A stretch of DNA of 64,000 nucleotides, taken from the NCBI GenBank assembly GCA_903813345.2, contig CAIIXF020000010.1, forward strand, positions 7,555,169 through 7,619,168, given 5' to 3'. Below, piece by piece: positions 24,050 through 37,586 of the stretch. The DNA comes from Owenia fusiformis (taxonomy: Eukaryota; Annelida; Polychaeta; Sabellida; Oweniidae). Numbering within the stretch: position 1 is the first letter of the stretch; every line of letters starts with the position of its first letter. The position numbers and the translations under genes are program-made. The notes beneath the pieces are model-generated. The model worked only from the letters and a program-made list of their open reading frames with translations. It was not told the origin of the DNA and did no database searches.

Positions 24050-25347
24050 TATATTAAAAGCCGGGGAGATCAAATATGGATTATTCTTAACCATCGATAT
24101 ATGTACATCTAATTTAAGTTTTTGGTTAGCATGACTTTTAAAGCTCTATTGTATAAATTCCAGTATGAATAAAATGCATAAATATCAGGTTTCTGTGCTT
24201 TTCTGAATTTCGTTGCAACCATGTAGCATATTCTCTTTAAAAATTCCCATATTGTTAGGCTAATCTCAAATTGCATTACCTAATATTTTCTTTCGAATAC
24301 CTCAATCGCTAAGTAAATATAAATAAACAAACAATCGATAAAGAATCAACAAACTTGACCATCACATAATATATCTGAACTGAATTCAACAACACTTCAA
24401 TCATGCACATCAACACTGTGTTTTTATTAAGTTATTAGCAAAATGTAAAATCCAAAATGGAGATTTCAACAGTCTGTTATAACGTAAGGATATTTAACTA
24501 AAACTTACAATTCATCAGTTTGCAAATCTACAAGAATGTCGTGTGGTGTCAGACCTTGTCTCAAGGTTTTAAGATTAAGATAAAAGGCCAGTAGATATGA
24601 TTGTAATATTCTAATTTATGTAATTGACCTTATAATGTTCAAGTCACGAATCCTGAATTCCAACTGAAAGGTTATGACACCAAAAGCACTAATAAGTCAC
24701 TGAATTTGAAATCTGGAAACAATGACGTTAACGGATCAGTAATGGCCCTGATACCCAAAGTGACATTCTGAGCTCTAAACCTGACAAAGTCATTTCATGT
24801 CACCACCACAAGTGGTGAAACATGTAAAATGGAACACTTCTAGAAATTGAACACCTGTGAGTTGGACACTTTTCAGAATCCCAAGAACAACTGAGTTAAT
24901 GTTAAATGAACATTTATAATAGTGGAACACATCCAAAGTTTTTTTAAAGGTTATTTTATTTCCATATTTGAATCATATAACATAAAATAATATATAAATA
25001 CTTGTACACATCCAAAGTAGGACACTTATATGAGGTACGAAAGGTTTTCCACTTAGATACGTTTTCCAGTACAATAAGTTACGCTTCTTTTGTTCAACCC
25101 AGGGTTTAACCATTACTTTCACGTCTCATTTATGCCTAGAATCACGAAATATCCCACCGCCTAAATGTGGCAATGGGAAGATGGTTATTTTTACTTGAAA
25201 GAATGATTATTCTTCACTCCTCATTTTAACAAAATGTAAGAAAACTGATCAAAAACTCATTTGCATTTATTCTTTCAGTTAAACGTAACTAACCAACGCC
25301 CAAAGAATTTGATACATAGGGGTTAAATTAAATGTAAGCAATATGTA
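24050..25347. other. Intergenic, no gene seen
   Basis: AT-rich. A fragment of the GTCACCACC hairpin family lies near 24798-24830 (ATGTCACCACCACAAGTGGT). No exon could be supported on either strand. Confidence 0.5.
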
Positions 25348-26131
25348 CACCCTATGCAGACAGAGCCTGTGGGAAATATTGGGTGCGGCGCAAATGAGCG
25401 GAGGGTGCGGAGCTAACGGTCTTTTTTGAATTTAAAATTGGGATATTTCTGAAACTAAACCGTTTTGGGACTTCAAATATACCAAGATATGTGTATTTGA
25501 CACCAAATATCAATAAAATTGTGAAAATAGTAGTGCAATTCATTTTATAGCGACGCAGTATGCCTTAAACATTTCCCAGACCTATATATTTTGAGACTAT
25601 CCTTTTAATACTGCGTCCCCAGCATTCATAAAAAATGGTGTTCAAGATACACTACCCATGCAAATTATTTTTGCATCTTGGAAGCCAGGCAGTATCTGTA
25701 CGTTTATGGAGCTCCTCCGCACCCAATATTTAGAGGGGGCTCATATCTGAAAAACATTTCCGAATTTTTATAAAATCACACAGATACTGCCTGGCTTCCA
25801 AGATGCAAAAATAATTTGTATATGTAGTGTACCTTGAACACCATTTTTTATGAATGCTGGGGACTCAGTATTAAAAGGATAATTTCAAAATATATAGGTC
25901 TGGGAAAGGTTTAAGGCACACTGCGTCGCTATGAAATGAATTGCGCTACTATTTTCACAATTGTATTGATATTTGGTGTCAAATACACATATCTTGGTAT
26001 ATTTGAAATCCCAAAACGGCTTAGTTTCAGAAATATCCCAAATTTAAATTCAAAAATGACCGTTAGCTCCGCACCCTCCGCTCATTTGCTCCGCACCCAA
26101 TATTTCCCACAGGCTCTGTCTGCATAGGGTG
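25348..26131. mobile_element. Foldback element with CAC-start ends and a 5-bp target duplication
   Basis: CACCCTATGCAGACAGAGCC at 25348 is matched by its complement ending at 26131. The flanks are ATGTA on both sides (25343-25347 and 26132-26136). The arms are about 350 bp and over 90% identical with a loop of about 80 bp, so nearly the same 63-codon frame appears in both arms in opposite directions. That frame is not a gene. No transposase is present. Confidence 0.8.
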
Positions 26132-27396
26132 ATGTACAAAGAATGTTTATATCCTTATTATTTCATACTATTGAGGTGAATACCTGTACATCTGTCAAAG
26201 ATTCTAGCAATTTACCAGTATATTCCCAAGGTAAGAAAATATTTATGTTGAAAATCTCATGACCCGGGTGAGATATGAAGAAGAACATGATCCTGATCAT
26301 CGGAGTGTCTATTTAAAGCTTTACTTACTATTCTAAGTGATAATAGAGACTGTAGATCCCACAATGGAATAAGACTGGTTGGAAATATTGTGAATTTTAT
26401 TCAATCTTTCCAGTTCAGTTTTTCTCAAAACAACGACTTTGTTAGTCGAATGTGAATGAAATTCCAATGTTAACATTTTTAACTGAAATATATTGGATGG
26501 AAAATATATTTGGAGATACTGTAATTCTATATTAATACTTGCAGTGATACTAGTGTCAAAAACAAAATACTTTATAGATATCATCTTTCTATTATGTCTG
26601 GGATGCCTCCATGTTTCAAATAAGTAACTGGAAAATATTGTTTATTATAACAAAATGGAGTCATTTTAAAGTTTACCCAATTGCCAAGCAAATTCTATGT
26701 CAACATATGTGCACTGGATTCAGAGTTCATAGTTCAATGAATGTGAATACTATACAGTTCGACTGTATGTATATATTAGATTTTGATATCAGATTGTGGA
26801 GGTAATTTCAAACTAGACAAAACAATCAATTCAATATATATTTTTGTATATTTTATGTACAATTTAACATGGACTCTTAGTCCCCATATCCACATACAGT
26901 ACATAAATAGTCAAAGAAATATTATCAAATCTTTACATGAAAACAGACTGCTTTGTGAAAAATCATCTCTAAAAAATTAAAGGCCTATATTCTTCGAATT
27001 AAAAAAAAGATTTGACCTTTTTCTAAGTGTTCAGGAAAAACATAACTTTTTCTAAACATATATGCAGTTTGCACAAGAAACACATTTTCCAATTATATAA
27101 GACCAAAACTGTTGTGAAATAACAAATAAAACCCAACATTTAACATTATATAATATTATTAATCAATTTCAGCTAAAACATAATAAACATTTGTACAGTG
27201 ATGATATGAAAATACTAATAATCTTTCTACGATGTAACATTGCACAGTACATTCAACCCACTTATCCAACACAAGGCTGGGACATGCATTAACTTACATA
27301 AAGAAAATAATGGAATCGGCAAGGAAAACACCAGTCAGTTTCAGTTATATGGTGCTCAGTCAAGATGCAATTTAGAGTTTGACCTTAACTACATTT

Positions 27397-27499
27397 CAGG
27401 GGCCAGTTGTTCAGAACTACTATAAGCTAGTAAAAGCGCTATTAACTTAATAGTTAATTGCAATTAAGTTAATAGTGGTTCTCAACAACTGTGCCCTGG
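27397..27499. repeat. Small inverted-repeat element with CAGGG ends (hAT-like MITE)
   Basis: CAGGGGCCAGTTGTTCAGAA at 27397 is the imperfect complement of the sequence ending 27496-27497 (CAACAACTGTGCCCTG). A second palindrome, ATTAACTTAATAGTTAATT, lies in the centre. CAGGG termini are common in hAT elements, but I see no clear 8-bp duplication. Confidence 0.5.
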
Positions 27500-28359
27500 T
27501 ATTAAATGTATTTCCTGTCTATTCCATTATTTCCTCTCTGTCGCAAGTATAGGCATGAATCCAATGACATTTCTGGAGTAGTGTAAGACAAAGTAAAAAT
27601 AAACCAGTTTTCTTTGTCAGTTTTACATAGAACTTTTAGTTCTGCTTCATCCATACTATCCATCAATGATAATTTATTGATATCCCACATATAACGCACT
27701 TTTAATACAAACATATAATAACTTTAACTCTGAGACTTTTGGGCTCTGATTATCATTCAGAATGGCAAAATGACATTGAAATCCAAAGACAAAATATTAT
27801 CTTAGTTTCTGTAGTTTTTTATGCAATAATAGCTGATGCAGGCTAATTCTGGCCTTTGATCAATGAATAAGTGATACTAGTATCAATAATTAAATAAATA
27901 ACCAATTGTGTTTGGAATTATGGAACATCACTACATTGATGCCCAAATTGCGCATCTCGACAATGTCCACATGGTTCCATAATGCAAGTCAGGCTCTATT
28001 ATCTTTGCCTCACTAGGCTAACGTTAGCCTAATGACATGATATCAGCTCACATCAACTCCTTCAACAAGAATGAAGTTAAATAAATGAAGCAGAAAAGAT
28101 GGGAACCAACTTATATAACGAGACATATCGTCATCTCAAAGATATCACAAGAAACAGCTACCCAGGAAAGATCAGGCACAAAGATAGGTTGATGATTCAG
28201 AAACGTCACATACCCATCAGGAAGTGTTTCAAATGGCGATATCTCAGTCTATTATAATTACTTTTGATTCAGAAACATCATGTACCCATTAGCAAGTGTT
28301 TCAAATGGCGATATCTCAGTCTTTTATAATTAATTTCCCTTGTTTTTGTCCAAGTTCAG

Positions 28360-28365
28360 TTTATT
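28360..28365 (-). terminator. AATAAA immediately after the ARCN1 stop codon
   Basis: On the minus strand the stop TAG (28368-28366) is followed directly by AATAAA. If used, the 3' UTR would be only about 20 bases. A later signal may be used instead. Confidence 0.35.
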
Positions 28366-31300
28366 CTACACGATGTCATATTTCTCCACATATAATAAAA
28401 CTTCTGATGAGAATTTCACTGAGGCTTCTCCATCGACTTGTCGCACATCATTTAACTGGAAATATCATAAAACATTTATTGTTAGATACTTTTATTGTTA
28501 AGTTCCAGGCAAATTGATCTTAATGGCGGGACAAATTCAGAAAAATATTTGTCCGGATAACTTATATCATTTTCTATAATAACTCGGGTATTTTTTCTCT
28601 GCAAATCAATAACATTCATGAATTGACCATTTTCCATATAAATAGAATGGCATCATAGGTGTTGGTAGGGCTAGAATACATGGCAACCTATAGCAAGAGT
28701 CACTTAATTTCTTGATTTAACAAGTAATTCCATTTGGATCAACTTAAAACACCATTGGAATCTAATTATGTGATCTTATTGACACGTGGATTACGATTTC
28801 ACATTAAAATTGTGATCCTTATAAGAGTAAATGTTTAAAGGTTTTACAACATTGTGTCAATGGGGATTTAGCCCGACCTTTTTTAGAAAACTTGAAAATC
28901 TTTAGAATTTGAATAAAGGTAAATAACTGAACGAATCAAAGTTGTTTTGATAGAAAATTACACGAAGAATTCAAATATGACAACAATGCAGATCTCCTAG
29001 AATCTTATTAAAAACGAAACTTTAACGAGATTTCAAAGCTATATCGAAAATGGTCAATTGACAACAACCAATTATTTTTTAAAAGACATCAGAAAAAGAA
29101 AACATTGGATTACTTACCTCTAAATCACAATAAGGTTTCTTAGATACAAATGATACATTGACGGGAAAGAAATCATCTGGGTGGCCAGCAATGGAAAATT
29201 CCATTGAGCCGGATAGATTGGATGAGTCTATAACTGGATGAGTCCATTCTAGTATATTTTTGCGGTTGTCATAGTGATATTCCCCCTCACATTCGTTTAC
29301 TACTGGAGCACCAACTCCTGACCTAGAAATGTGAATTAAAGCATTTATATTAATTGTACAATACTTCTTTATAAACAATAAACATTTCATGTGCATTTAT
29401 CTTATCCAAATTTTACTCTGTTCTAGTCTGAATCTATTTTAATAAATAATAAATAAGGCACACGGTGAAAACACAAGAAAAGAAATTTGAAAATGGCCAC
29501 CTTGAAATTTACCAGCATGTCCAAAATAATCAGTTCTAGATTTTCATTCTTAGAAAGTACCCGGAAAGGTTCAAATCAATACCTTGGGTTTTTGTTCAAT
29601 TGGTACACAAGAAAAATGAGTACCATTAGGTGTCAAGCAAGCTGACAACAGTTCATTTTTAGGTAAGATACTTTTTATCATTTCTTCAATTGTTAGAAGA
29701 CCTGTTAAATGGTGGATATACTTACGGCACTGGTATAGATATAACAACATCATTGAGTTCAAGATTTTCCATTTGTAGTTCATATTCTATGTTGACATCA
29801 CATCCACTACCACTTTCATTAGGCCAACAATTAACTGGAAACAAGATATAGCTCTATCTAGTATCAAACCTCTTAATATATTTATTATGCAATAATTCTT
29901 TATATTACATTTGTACAGTCAATTAATCAGTATCAGCCTGACATAGTATTACATATAGGCAACAATGCAAGTCTTAGCCGCAATATAATTCTGAATGTAC
30001 AGATGTATGAGAACATGTTCTTCATCAAATGATGATCTTATGATCTTGTAAACCCATATGATCTTGTAAACGGACAATCATATGTAGCTGCATTAGGTTT
30101 CATTGGAAAGAGTTAGAGTCACAATTTTTCGCTAAAACATGCCTTTAGTTTTAGGAAAAGTCGGAAAGTTTCAGGTCAAAAGATGAAAAAAAGTTATCCA
30201 AAAAATTCCTTAGGGGGATGGGGGCAGATATGCCCCCCTAACCATTTAAGAAAAATTTGTTCAATTAAGATTGAATTCTAAACCACCATGTTGAACAAAA
30301 TTAATTGTGTATAATTCAATGAAAAATACTGAAGATTCAAGACAATATCTGATTTCAAATCAAAAAGGCTGACCCTAACACAATGGGTTCGTTAGGTTGG
30401 AGACAAGAGAGAAAATGAATGAAGTGGCCAAACTGAAAAATATTGCTGATTTTGCTTGTGGGTCACTTACTTGACAGGGGCATGAAAGCCTCATCCTGGC
30501 TCTGGAAGCGCCATTTTAATACTCCAACATCTGTGTTCATAGGGAATGGCTTGGCGGGATTTTTTAAACCTATTTGACCTGCTGCCGCAAATAATTTTTT
30601 GTCTACATTTGGATGAGTCTGAAAAATGGAAATATTTATGACATTTCAAATAAAATTTTATACCTAGGTGGTCTTAATTTTTTGCACTTTTTACAGCTTC
30701 TTTATATATACCTACAAGGTTGACAAAGCATCTACCCGATACCGACTGAGCAAAGTATTTAAATTCATATTAAGTATGAATGTTAATAAGTTTATAAAAC
30801 ATGCTTTAGGTAAATACACAAAGCCTACTGAATCGGTGATTATCACCTGTGTATAGAGTGTCTCTGTTCATGCCAACCCATCCTAAGAATTAATGTATGT
30901 ATACCAAAGGAGGAATTCATACAAGGGCTTGATTTACTCAAATTCATAACTGTCTTTTTCAACTTCATCTAACAAGAATACAATAGCCAATGTATCATTG
31001 TCTAGTACCTGAATCTGGACACCTTTGGAGTCATTATTAGCCACAGCCACCCTAACTCTTCCATATTTTTCATCTGAGATTTTCAATAAGACCATGCCAT
31101 GAACTTCCAGGTTTTGTAAACCACCATCTCTACCTGCAGTACAGCTGAGTTTCTCCTCCATACGTAAGTGTACACTATAAGATAAAGATAATCATAAATC
31201 TATGCACCGAACACCTTGAAATGGCAACTCCACAGAGAAGTAAATCTCAATGAACAAATAAATGTTTTCAGATTCAGAACAAAGATATAATATTTACAAT

Positions 31301-34300
31301 CTATCCTAAAGTGCCATTCATTTGAGTACTTCATACTTCAGAAATTTCAATATTAACGAAATGCATGCTGGTTACTGACCTCTCTTGATTAACTGCTGGG
31401 GTGGAGGCTTTGGATACTGCAGTGGGGGCCTTTGACTGCTGGGCAACACTTACCACCTCTAAAATGAAAATGCAATTATCTCATTATATCAATCCTGTGA
31501 ATTACTGGCGATTCTATGTTTTGTTGTACTTTCAAAACGCAATGTCAGAACAAAATTAAAGTGCCAGAGAAGAAAATGAAAATACAAGTTGTGACAAGTC
31601 TCACTAACCCAAGTTGATCGATAAGTAATAAAATTGATATAATTTGAATAACTCGGTAAACTTGGGAGTTTATTTCACATAACTAACTTTTACTAATATG
31701 ACCTGAATGTTAGTTCCACTTACGCTGGCCCTCTGATTTGAGCTGATCGACAAATGTATCGACATCTTTGCTCTTACTGCCTAACTTCATTGCTTTGCCT
31801 GATGAACTAGGCCTACTAGAAATACAAAGAGTGATGAAATTTATTAACAAATTACTGCAATTCTGACAGTTGCTATTAACCGATGTGAATGTCACAATGT
31901 ATACACTACGTTGATGGTCTAAATCTTTTCAATTTAAACGTTGAAAATTGCTTCATCATTTTGTGTTCAACAGAGGAACATTAGAAGCTTCAAAAATCAA
32001 TGGTTCACTCCCTGTAAAATGAAATTACCTGACTGGATAGAGAGCTGGTTTATAACATTTGCATTGGATTTTTCTCAATTATATTTGGTTAAAAATTTAT
32101 GACTTGGATGATTTTAAACAGGTGCCGTAGTCAGGGGTTCAGGGATTTTAGCAAAAATTCTTTCAAAATCATGCAGTTTTTAACCATTCTGATTTTGGCC
32201 ATTTTTGGATGGCCAAAATTGTCAAATGTGAACCCCCTGGATTTTTTAGAAAATGGCACAAGCTGGCAACAGGCCTGTTTTAAGCTTCAGGCTTTAACAT
32301 GTGGTCCAATAGGAGAGTTGGTTTTGCCAAACTTTTGAGGAGGAGTATAGGTTAGAATCTCATGAAAACAATCGTGTACACTTCATAACCAAACCATACC
32401 TTGGAGCTGTGTATGTTGATTTAGGAGTAGGTTCAACTGGTACTGCATCAATAGAACTACTTGAAGAACTGCCACCAAATCCACTACTTGAACCTCCACC
32501 AAATCCTCCACCAAATCCAGGGCCACGTCCACCTCGTTTGTCTTGTTCCCGTCTTTGTTGTTGAAGTTCTTTTGCTCGTTGTCGCATCTTTTCTTTCGCC
32601 TCACGCTCTTGGGTCTACAGAATAATAGATTGCCATTAATCACCTTTTAATTTCCACTGTGAATTAATGCTAATGTTAACTTTATCTAGGCTTTATCTAG
32701 AAGGAAAATTAGCCTCTGCTTGCTTTTAATTGAGGGGACCCCTCCTTTTCACACAAGCAAATTCTGTATTGGAGTTATGGGTTAGATTAAATAACTGTTT
32801 ACCTGACGAACAGCTTGAAAGACTTTCTCTTCGTGTGAGTCCATCTCTGTAAATGTCCTGATTTGGGCCAGATTTACACTTTCTCTGTAGCCAAGGGCAA
32901 CCACCTCATCAAATGCAAATATGAGAGGAAATGCTTGGTCGATAATCTCAGATTCTTCCATCATTCTGCAATATTCTGGGATCTAAAAGGAGATACAAGT
33001 GAAACTGTTTAGAGGAATTTTGCAACTACAGTATCTCTATGGTAAAAGAACAATTCACAAAATATGATTTTGTTTTCAATCACTGTTGTCAGAATATTAA
33101 TAGCGTCATCTCTTCTAGAATTTACTTACAACTTTAGCGAATAATCTGAGGGTCTCCAGATCTTCAAGAATGTTGCTTGCTTTTGTCGTGATAAGCAGCA
33201 TGTAAAGCTTCTCCATTGGCTGGTATACATAACGCACACTTTCAGTTTCTACAAATGTGTGCTGTTTGCCTGTGTTCATCAGTTTCGGGAATGCAGCCAA
33301 GAGACCTTCTATCCGAGAGCGGGTCATCTCAACAAACTGTCGAGAGATGATCGCTGTAAAGAAAAAATACATGTATTAGAATAAATATAGAAGACTCACA
33401 GAACAAGAGGCTCCATACCATAATAGTACTGAAGATCAAATCATTTTACTATAGCTATAAAACATTTTTATTTAGATGCACATGTAAAATAAGGACATTT
33501 TCATGTGTAATGTATAGTGCTTCTAAGGACTTTTGGTTTGCCAATGCCTGCAACATGCATATAGAATTTTTATCACACAATCTGAATCATTAATTTGATT
33601 AATTGTTAAACGCAATGTGTAAGATGAATATACATGTATATCAAAGGGATGAAACAGCTTACTTAAGTCCTTGGCCTCTGAAACATGTACTTTGCTTGTG
33701 CTATTAAAACACTGTTCCATAATTTCTAAAACTTTTCAAGACCATATTGTGTAACTTTTTGCCAAATGATAATCCGGAACATGACTTATACATAAGTTTA
33801 AATCAAGAAACCAAAATACTCATATCCAGGAAGTTTATCCATTTTGTTACATTGACGCTCCATCAAAGTAACTACAGTTGTAGAACAGTGTAAAAAACAC
33901 ACACCGGACTGATATTGTTTTTCTTGTATTGTTATTTGATGTTATACATGTACTTTTTATCCATCATAATTAAATATGAAACATGAATTGGCCCTCCAGT
34001 AAATCTCATTCCAGAATATAACTCATTATGCATCATTTTGCACTATCTTGAGCATTTTACACAACTAAGGCCAATGGGAGGTTTTACCAAAGAAAAAAAA
34101 CCTTTCCATGATACTAACAAAATCGTGGCCAGCCTATGATACATAGGATGCAAATGCTTCATATCACATAAGTATTTATTATTTTCAGCTGATATCAATC
34201 ATATATTCAAAACATACCTTTTCCAGATCTGTTGCATACTGCCGCCGCCAGCAGTACCTGAAAATAACATGATATATACTTATATAGGTAGGTTTTATAC

Positions 34301-37300
34301 TTCAGACCATGGGCCTTCAAAATATTGTAAGGTACTGTACATGCTTGGACTCGGACTGAATGTTAGATGGAGGCAAACATGTAGGTAGGTACTTAAAAGA
34401 AAACTGCCATTGCTGAAAGGACAGCAATTACCTTCATGGGAAATTCTTTCAGTCTTTTAAATGTAGGATAAAATCGGCCTGGGGTTTTACTTGAAAGCCC
34501 ATGCTTCAATACACCTCTTAATACCTACAGTAACTTTTTAAATGTTTGGGAGTACATGTACTTTGATTCTAAAAAAATAAGTAATCAAATGACCATATTG
34601 AAACTTACAGTACAGTATATGTAAAAATAGAAACATTTATACATGGCCTAACTTTTGTTTATTTTAGTTTGTTTTGTAGTTTGGCTATCATCATTCATAT
34701 GTGTGGCCTCTTGGGTTTTCAAAATTGGAGAATATACACATTCCAAGAAAATCTTATTTTGTACTTTTTTATTTTATTACTTTTAATGAAGAAATAACTC
34801 AAATAAAAACATGATTATCTACATTCATGTTGATAATTTAATAAAAATGGAATTCATCATAATTATGACAATACAGAAAGTGAACATTCTCCCACAAATT
34901 ATGTTTTTATTGGAATGTGTTCTTGAATAATTACCCAAAATGCAATACTCAGGAGAACATCTTGATACCTCTTATTCTTATTGGCCTTTTTGTTTACTTT
35001 TACATGAGATTGAATATATGTTTAAATGCTTTAATCATATTGAAAATTGATTTTTATTCAAAATAATACTAAAACATACATACATGTACATATTTATCTA
35101 ATACTTTTTGAAATATTACCATAATATGGAAGCATGAAATTGCTCCTTTTTAGGACTCTTCCCGAGAAGTCGTTTTTATTATTTCACATATGCTTGTGCA
35201 CTGTAATCATTACAAAGACATCAAAGAACAACAAAAAACTTTAGTTTGAGAAAAAAAGTGCCGTTTAAAGAATTTGAGAAGATTTTTTTCTAGGAGTAGC
35301 CTGTGAAAAACCGCTGATTCAAAATATCTGAACATTTCAGAAAATATACTTCAAACATATATCAAAAACGAAGGAGCAACGGAAATTTGAAAAATTACCC
35401 GATAAAAAAATTGGGATCAAAATAAGGAAAAAAGTACACTTCTCAAATTGTTTTTTTTCTATTTTTTTTAATTTGTATGAGAGATTTCAAAATTCTAAAG
35501 CTCCTTCCATTTTGGGCTATATTAAAGGGATGTTTCAGAGAAATTAGAAAAAAAATGTTCAGGGACCTTTGCCGTGCTACTCTTTTTGTCAATTTTTCTG
35601 TCACATTTTCAGAGGACTCAAATTCCCATTCCAAAATGTTTACTGTTTCTATTTGCATTACCACAGTGAGCCTGGGCCTGGTTATATAAATGATAAGTGG
35701 AACTAAAAAATTGAGAGAAAATCCAACCAAAAAACAGTTAATTTTGATGGTCAGATTATACTCAAATGCCATGTGCTTCCTGGTTTCGGCCATCTTGGAT
35801 TTTTTGATTAAGTTATAAGTTACCTTAAAAAATTCAATTTTATTCCCCATAACTTCATATATGTCAATGCTGAATTCCTCTTGAGTTTACTCATGATTAC
35901 TGGGGCCAAGTTTCCATAAATATTGGGAAATTAACTAAAAAATCCAGTTTTCTGATGAATTGTCCCAAGCCTCAGACACTAATCTAACCTTACTTCGGTC
36001 CAAAGCCTTCTCTATATTCCGGCTTTGAGTACAAAAATTGAGCTGCCTTGGTATTGTAAATCATTGTGTCACACGCACAGTAAATACGGCATAATAATAT
36101 GAAATATACCTCTATGTATAGATTTGAGAAACATCAGCACACATCTCCGTCTGAATCTATTGTTATATTTGATTTCTTTAAGCGAGAATAATTTCAAAGT
36201 TTCCTCCATTTATTCACCGGAAGCCATATTTAGCTACAGCGAGTAAATTTCACCATGTGTCAAACTCCGAAAAGAAATTTTGAAATATCTAAATCCAGAC
36301 AAGCAACGCTTCATCCTAAATATAATTAATATTCTTAAAAATATTTATAAAATTTATTAAAAATGATTTCTAGGTGCGTGTACAGTGCTGGTATATATTA
36401 ATTGATCAGTCGTTTAATTGGCATATTTTCTTGAATTTTAACATTTAATGTCCCAAACTCACACAAACCGCAGAAAAGTATACCCCATAAATCATATTTA
36501 CCAAAATGAGTGTCTCCAAGGCTTCACACCAGCGTATGCATAATGCATTTGTCATGAGTTTGAGCTGAAATTTCGCCAAAATGAAGTGGGCTAAGGGTAG
36601 TCTCTGCCAGGTTTGTTTATTGTGGTAAGCTTGTAAGTGCTCAGAAGCAACTAATTCATATGCGCAAAATAATCAAATAATCTGATTGGTCTAAACTTTG
36701 CTGCACATGCGCACAATGTGTGCCAGGTTTTTTTTCTAGTGATTTCGTTTCGTTTCATGGAGTTTGCGTTTCAGTGTAACTTCCGCAAAAATGGCGTGAC
36801 ATGGACAGAATTAACAGGTAAAATCACTTCGAAATTTCAAGAGAACTTTTTACCTATAATAGCAAAACTTTTGTTTTATTTGTGCATTCTATCTATCAGA
36901 TAAGAGTCTCAGGGGTATGTAGGCAAATTCATTTTGATAGGAGCACTCTGTTTAGTTTGAAAACGCACCCTTAATTATTATATATCAGCACTGTAGCAAT
37001 TTTTACATACGAAATACGAGTACATTCGAAATCAATGAAGTTACATCTAGCTGTAAGCTAGAGACGAGTAAATCTAACCAATTTGATACGATTCTTTTGG
37101 AAAAAACTGATTTTTGACAGGGCACTCAAACAATTTTTACCATATTTTTTCTCTCTAATTGGCCAGTTTCCTTGGTTGATAACCAAAGCCAAAATTGGCC
37201 GAGCTGCACATATCTACCTATATCAATAAGAGTGAACCCCCTGAATAAATGAAAGATTTTGTAAAACAGCTGTCAAAATATGAAATGGGAGGGGGGAGAG

Positions 37301-37586
37301 AAATGACAATATTACAATGAGACTGTAAAATGGTTCAAAGCTAATATGAACATGTGTTAAGGATAAAATAAATACCAGAAAGATAACTACTTGAAGTAAC
37401 ACAGGGAGTATTTGGCAAAGAAGAAATGTTTGATGATAATAATGAAAAATCAGAAAAAAACTCAAAAAAATTTAATTTATTTGCATCTTTTGTAAAATTG
37501 CTTTCAGACGTCAAAATTTCAATGAAATCTCATGAATCTTTACCATAGTGTGCGTAGATATACGAACTGTAAGAAAGACTTACCAT
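28366..37586 (-). CDS. ARCN1: ARCN1, coatomer subunit delta (delta-COP, archain), complete, 516 aa
   Basis: Twelve coding exons: 37586-37584, 34257-34218, 33353-33130, 32982-32803, 32614-32400, 31815-31724, 31458-31380, 31174-31009, 30618-30471, 29834-29726, 29322-29118 and 28455-28366. All junctions are GT-AG and in frame; total 1551 nt, against 511 aa in human. The first coding exon contributes only the ATG, directly before the donor. Residues 1-140 are the longin-like region ([41 protein letters not shown]). Residues 150-280 are a variable linker with a Gly/Ser run ([16 protein letters not shown]). From about 279 to the end is the mu-homology domain ([51 protein letters not shown]). The last exon ends VEKYDIV, matching vertebrate DKYEIL. 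The product is part of the COPI coat for Golgi-to-ER and intra-Golgi transport in the cytosol. Confidence 0.97.
35990..37090. repeat. Dispersed repeat, inverted copy at 61565-62045, interrupted by a TA element
   Basis: 35990-36381 and 36994-37090 together match the reverse complement of 61565-62045 (shared CTTCTCTATATTCCGGC, GACAAGCAACGCTTCATCCT and TAGCTGTAAGCTAGAGAC). The middle 611 bases are absent from the other copy. The pair lies in ARCN1 intron 1 and AAGAB intron 1. Confidence 0.8.
36383..36993. mobile_element. Non-autonomous element, 611 bp, inserted at TA
   Basis: CAGTGCTGGTATATA at 36383 and TATATATCAGCACTG ending at 36993 are terminal inverted repeats of about 20 bp. TA flanks both ends (36381-36382, 36994-36995). 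The related repeat at 61565-62045 has a single TA at the corresponding place, so the insertion boundaries are directly supported. No transposase frame. Tc1/mariner-type by TA target and CAGT start. Confidence 0.75.

Larger units (their letters stand above)
26132..28365. other. Intergenic region downstream of ARCN1
   Basis: No supported exon. It contains an inverted-repeat element at 27397-27499 and a repeated 55-60 bp block near 28190-28330 (sharing AGCAAGTGTTTCAAATGGCG or a near copy, then ATATCTCAGTCT). Otherwise it is AT-rich unique sequence. Confidence 0.5.

Noticed and set aside
25352-26127. Two similar 63-codon frames on opposite strands
   Set aside because: They are the two arms of the same foldback element, not a gene pair.
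27502-27714. 70-codon minus-strand frame downstream of ARCN1, considered as a missing ARCN1 exon
   Set aside because: The true last ARCN1 exon was found at 28455-28366 with a proper acceptor and stop.
35443-35850. 135-codon minus-strand frame in ARCN1 intron 1
   Set aside because: Lys/Ile/Asn-rich by AT content, no domain, and region resembles the arms of the TTAA foldback family.
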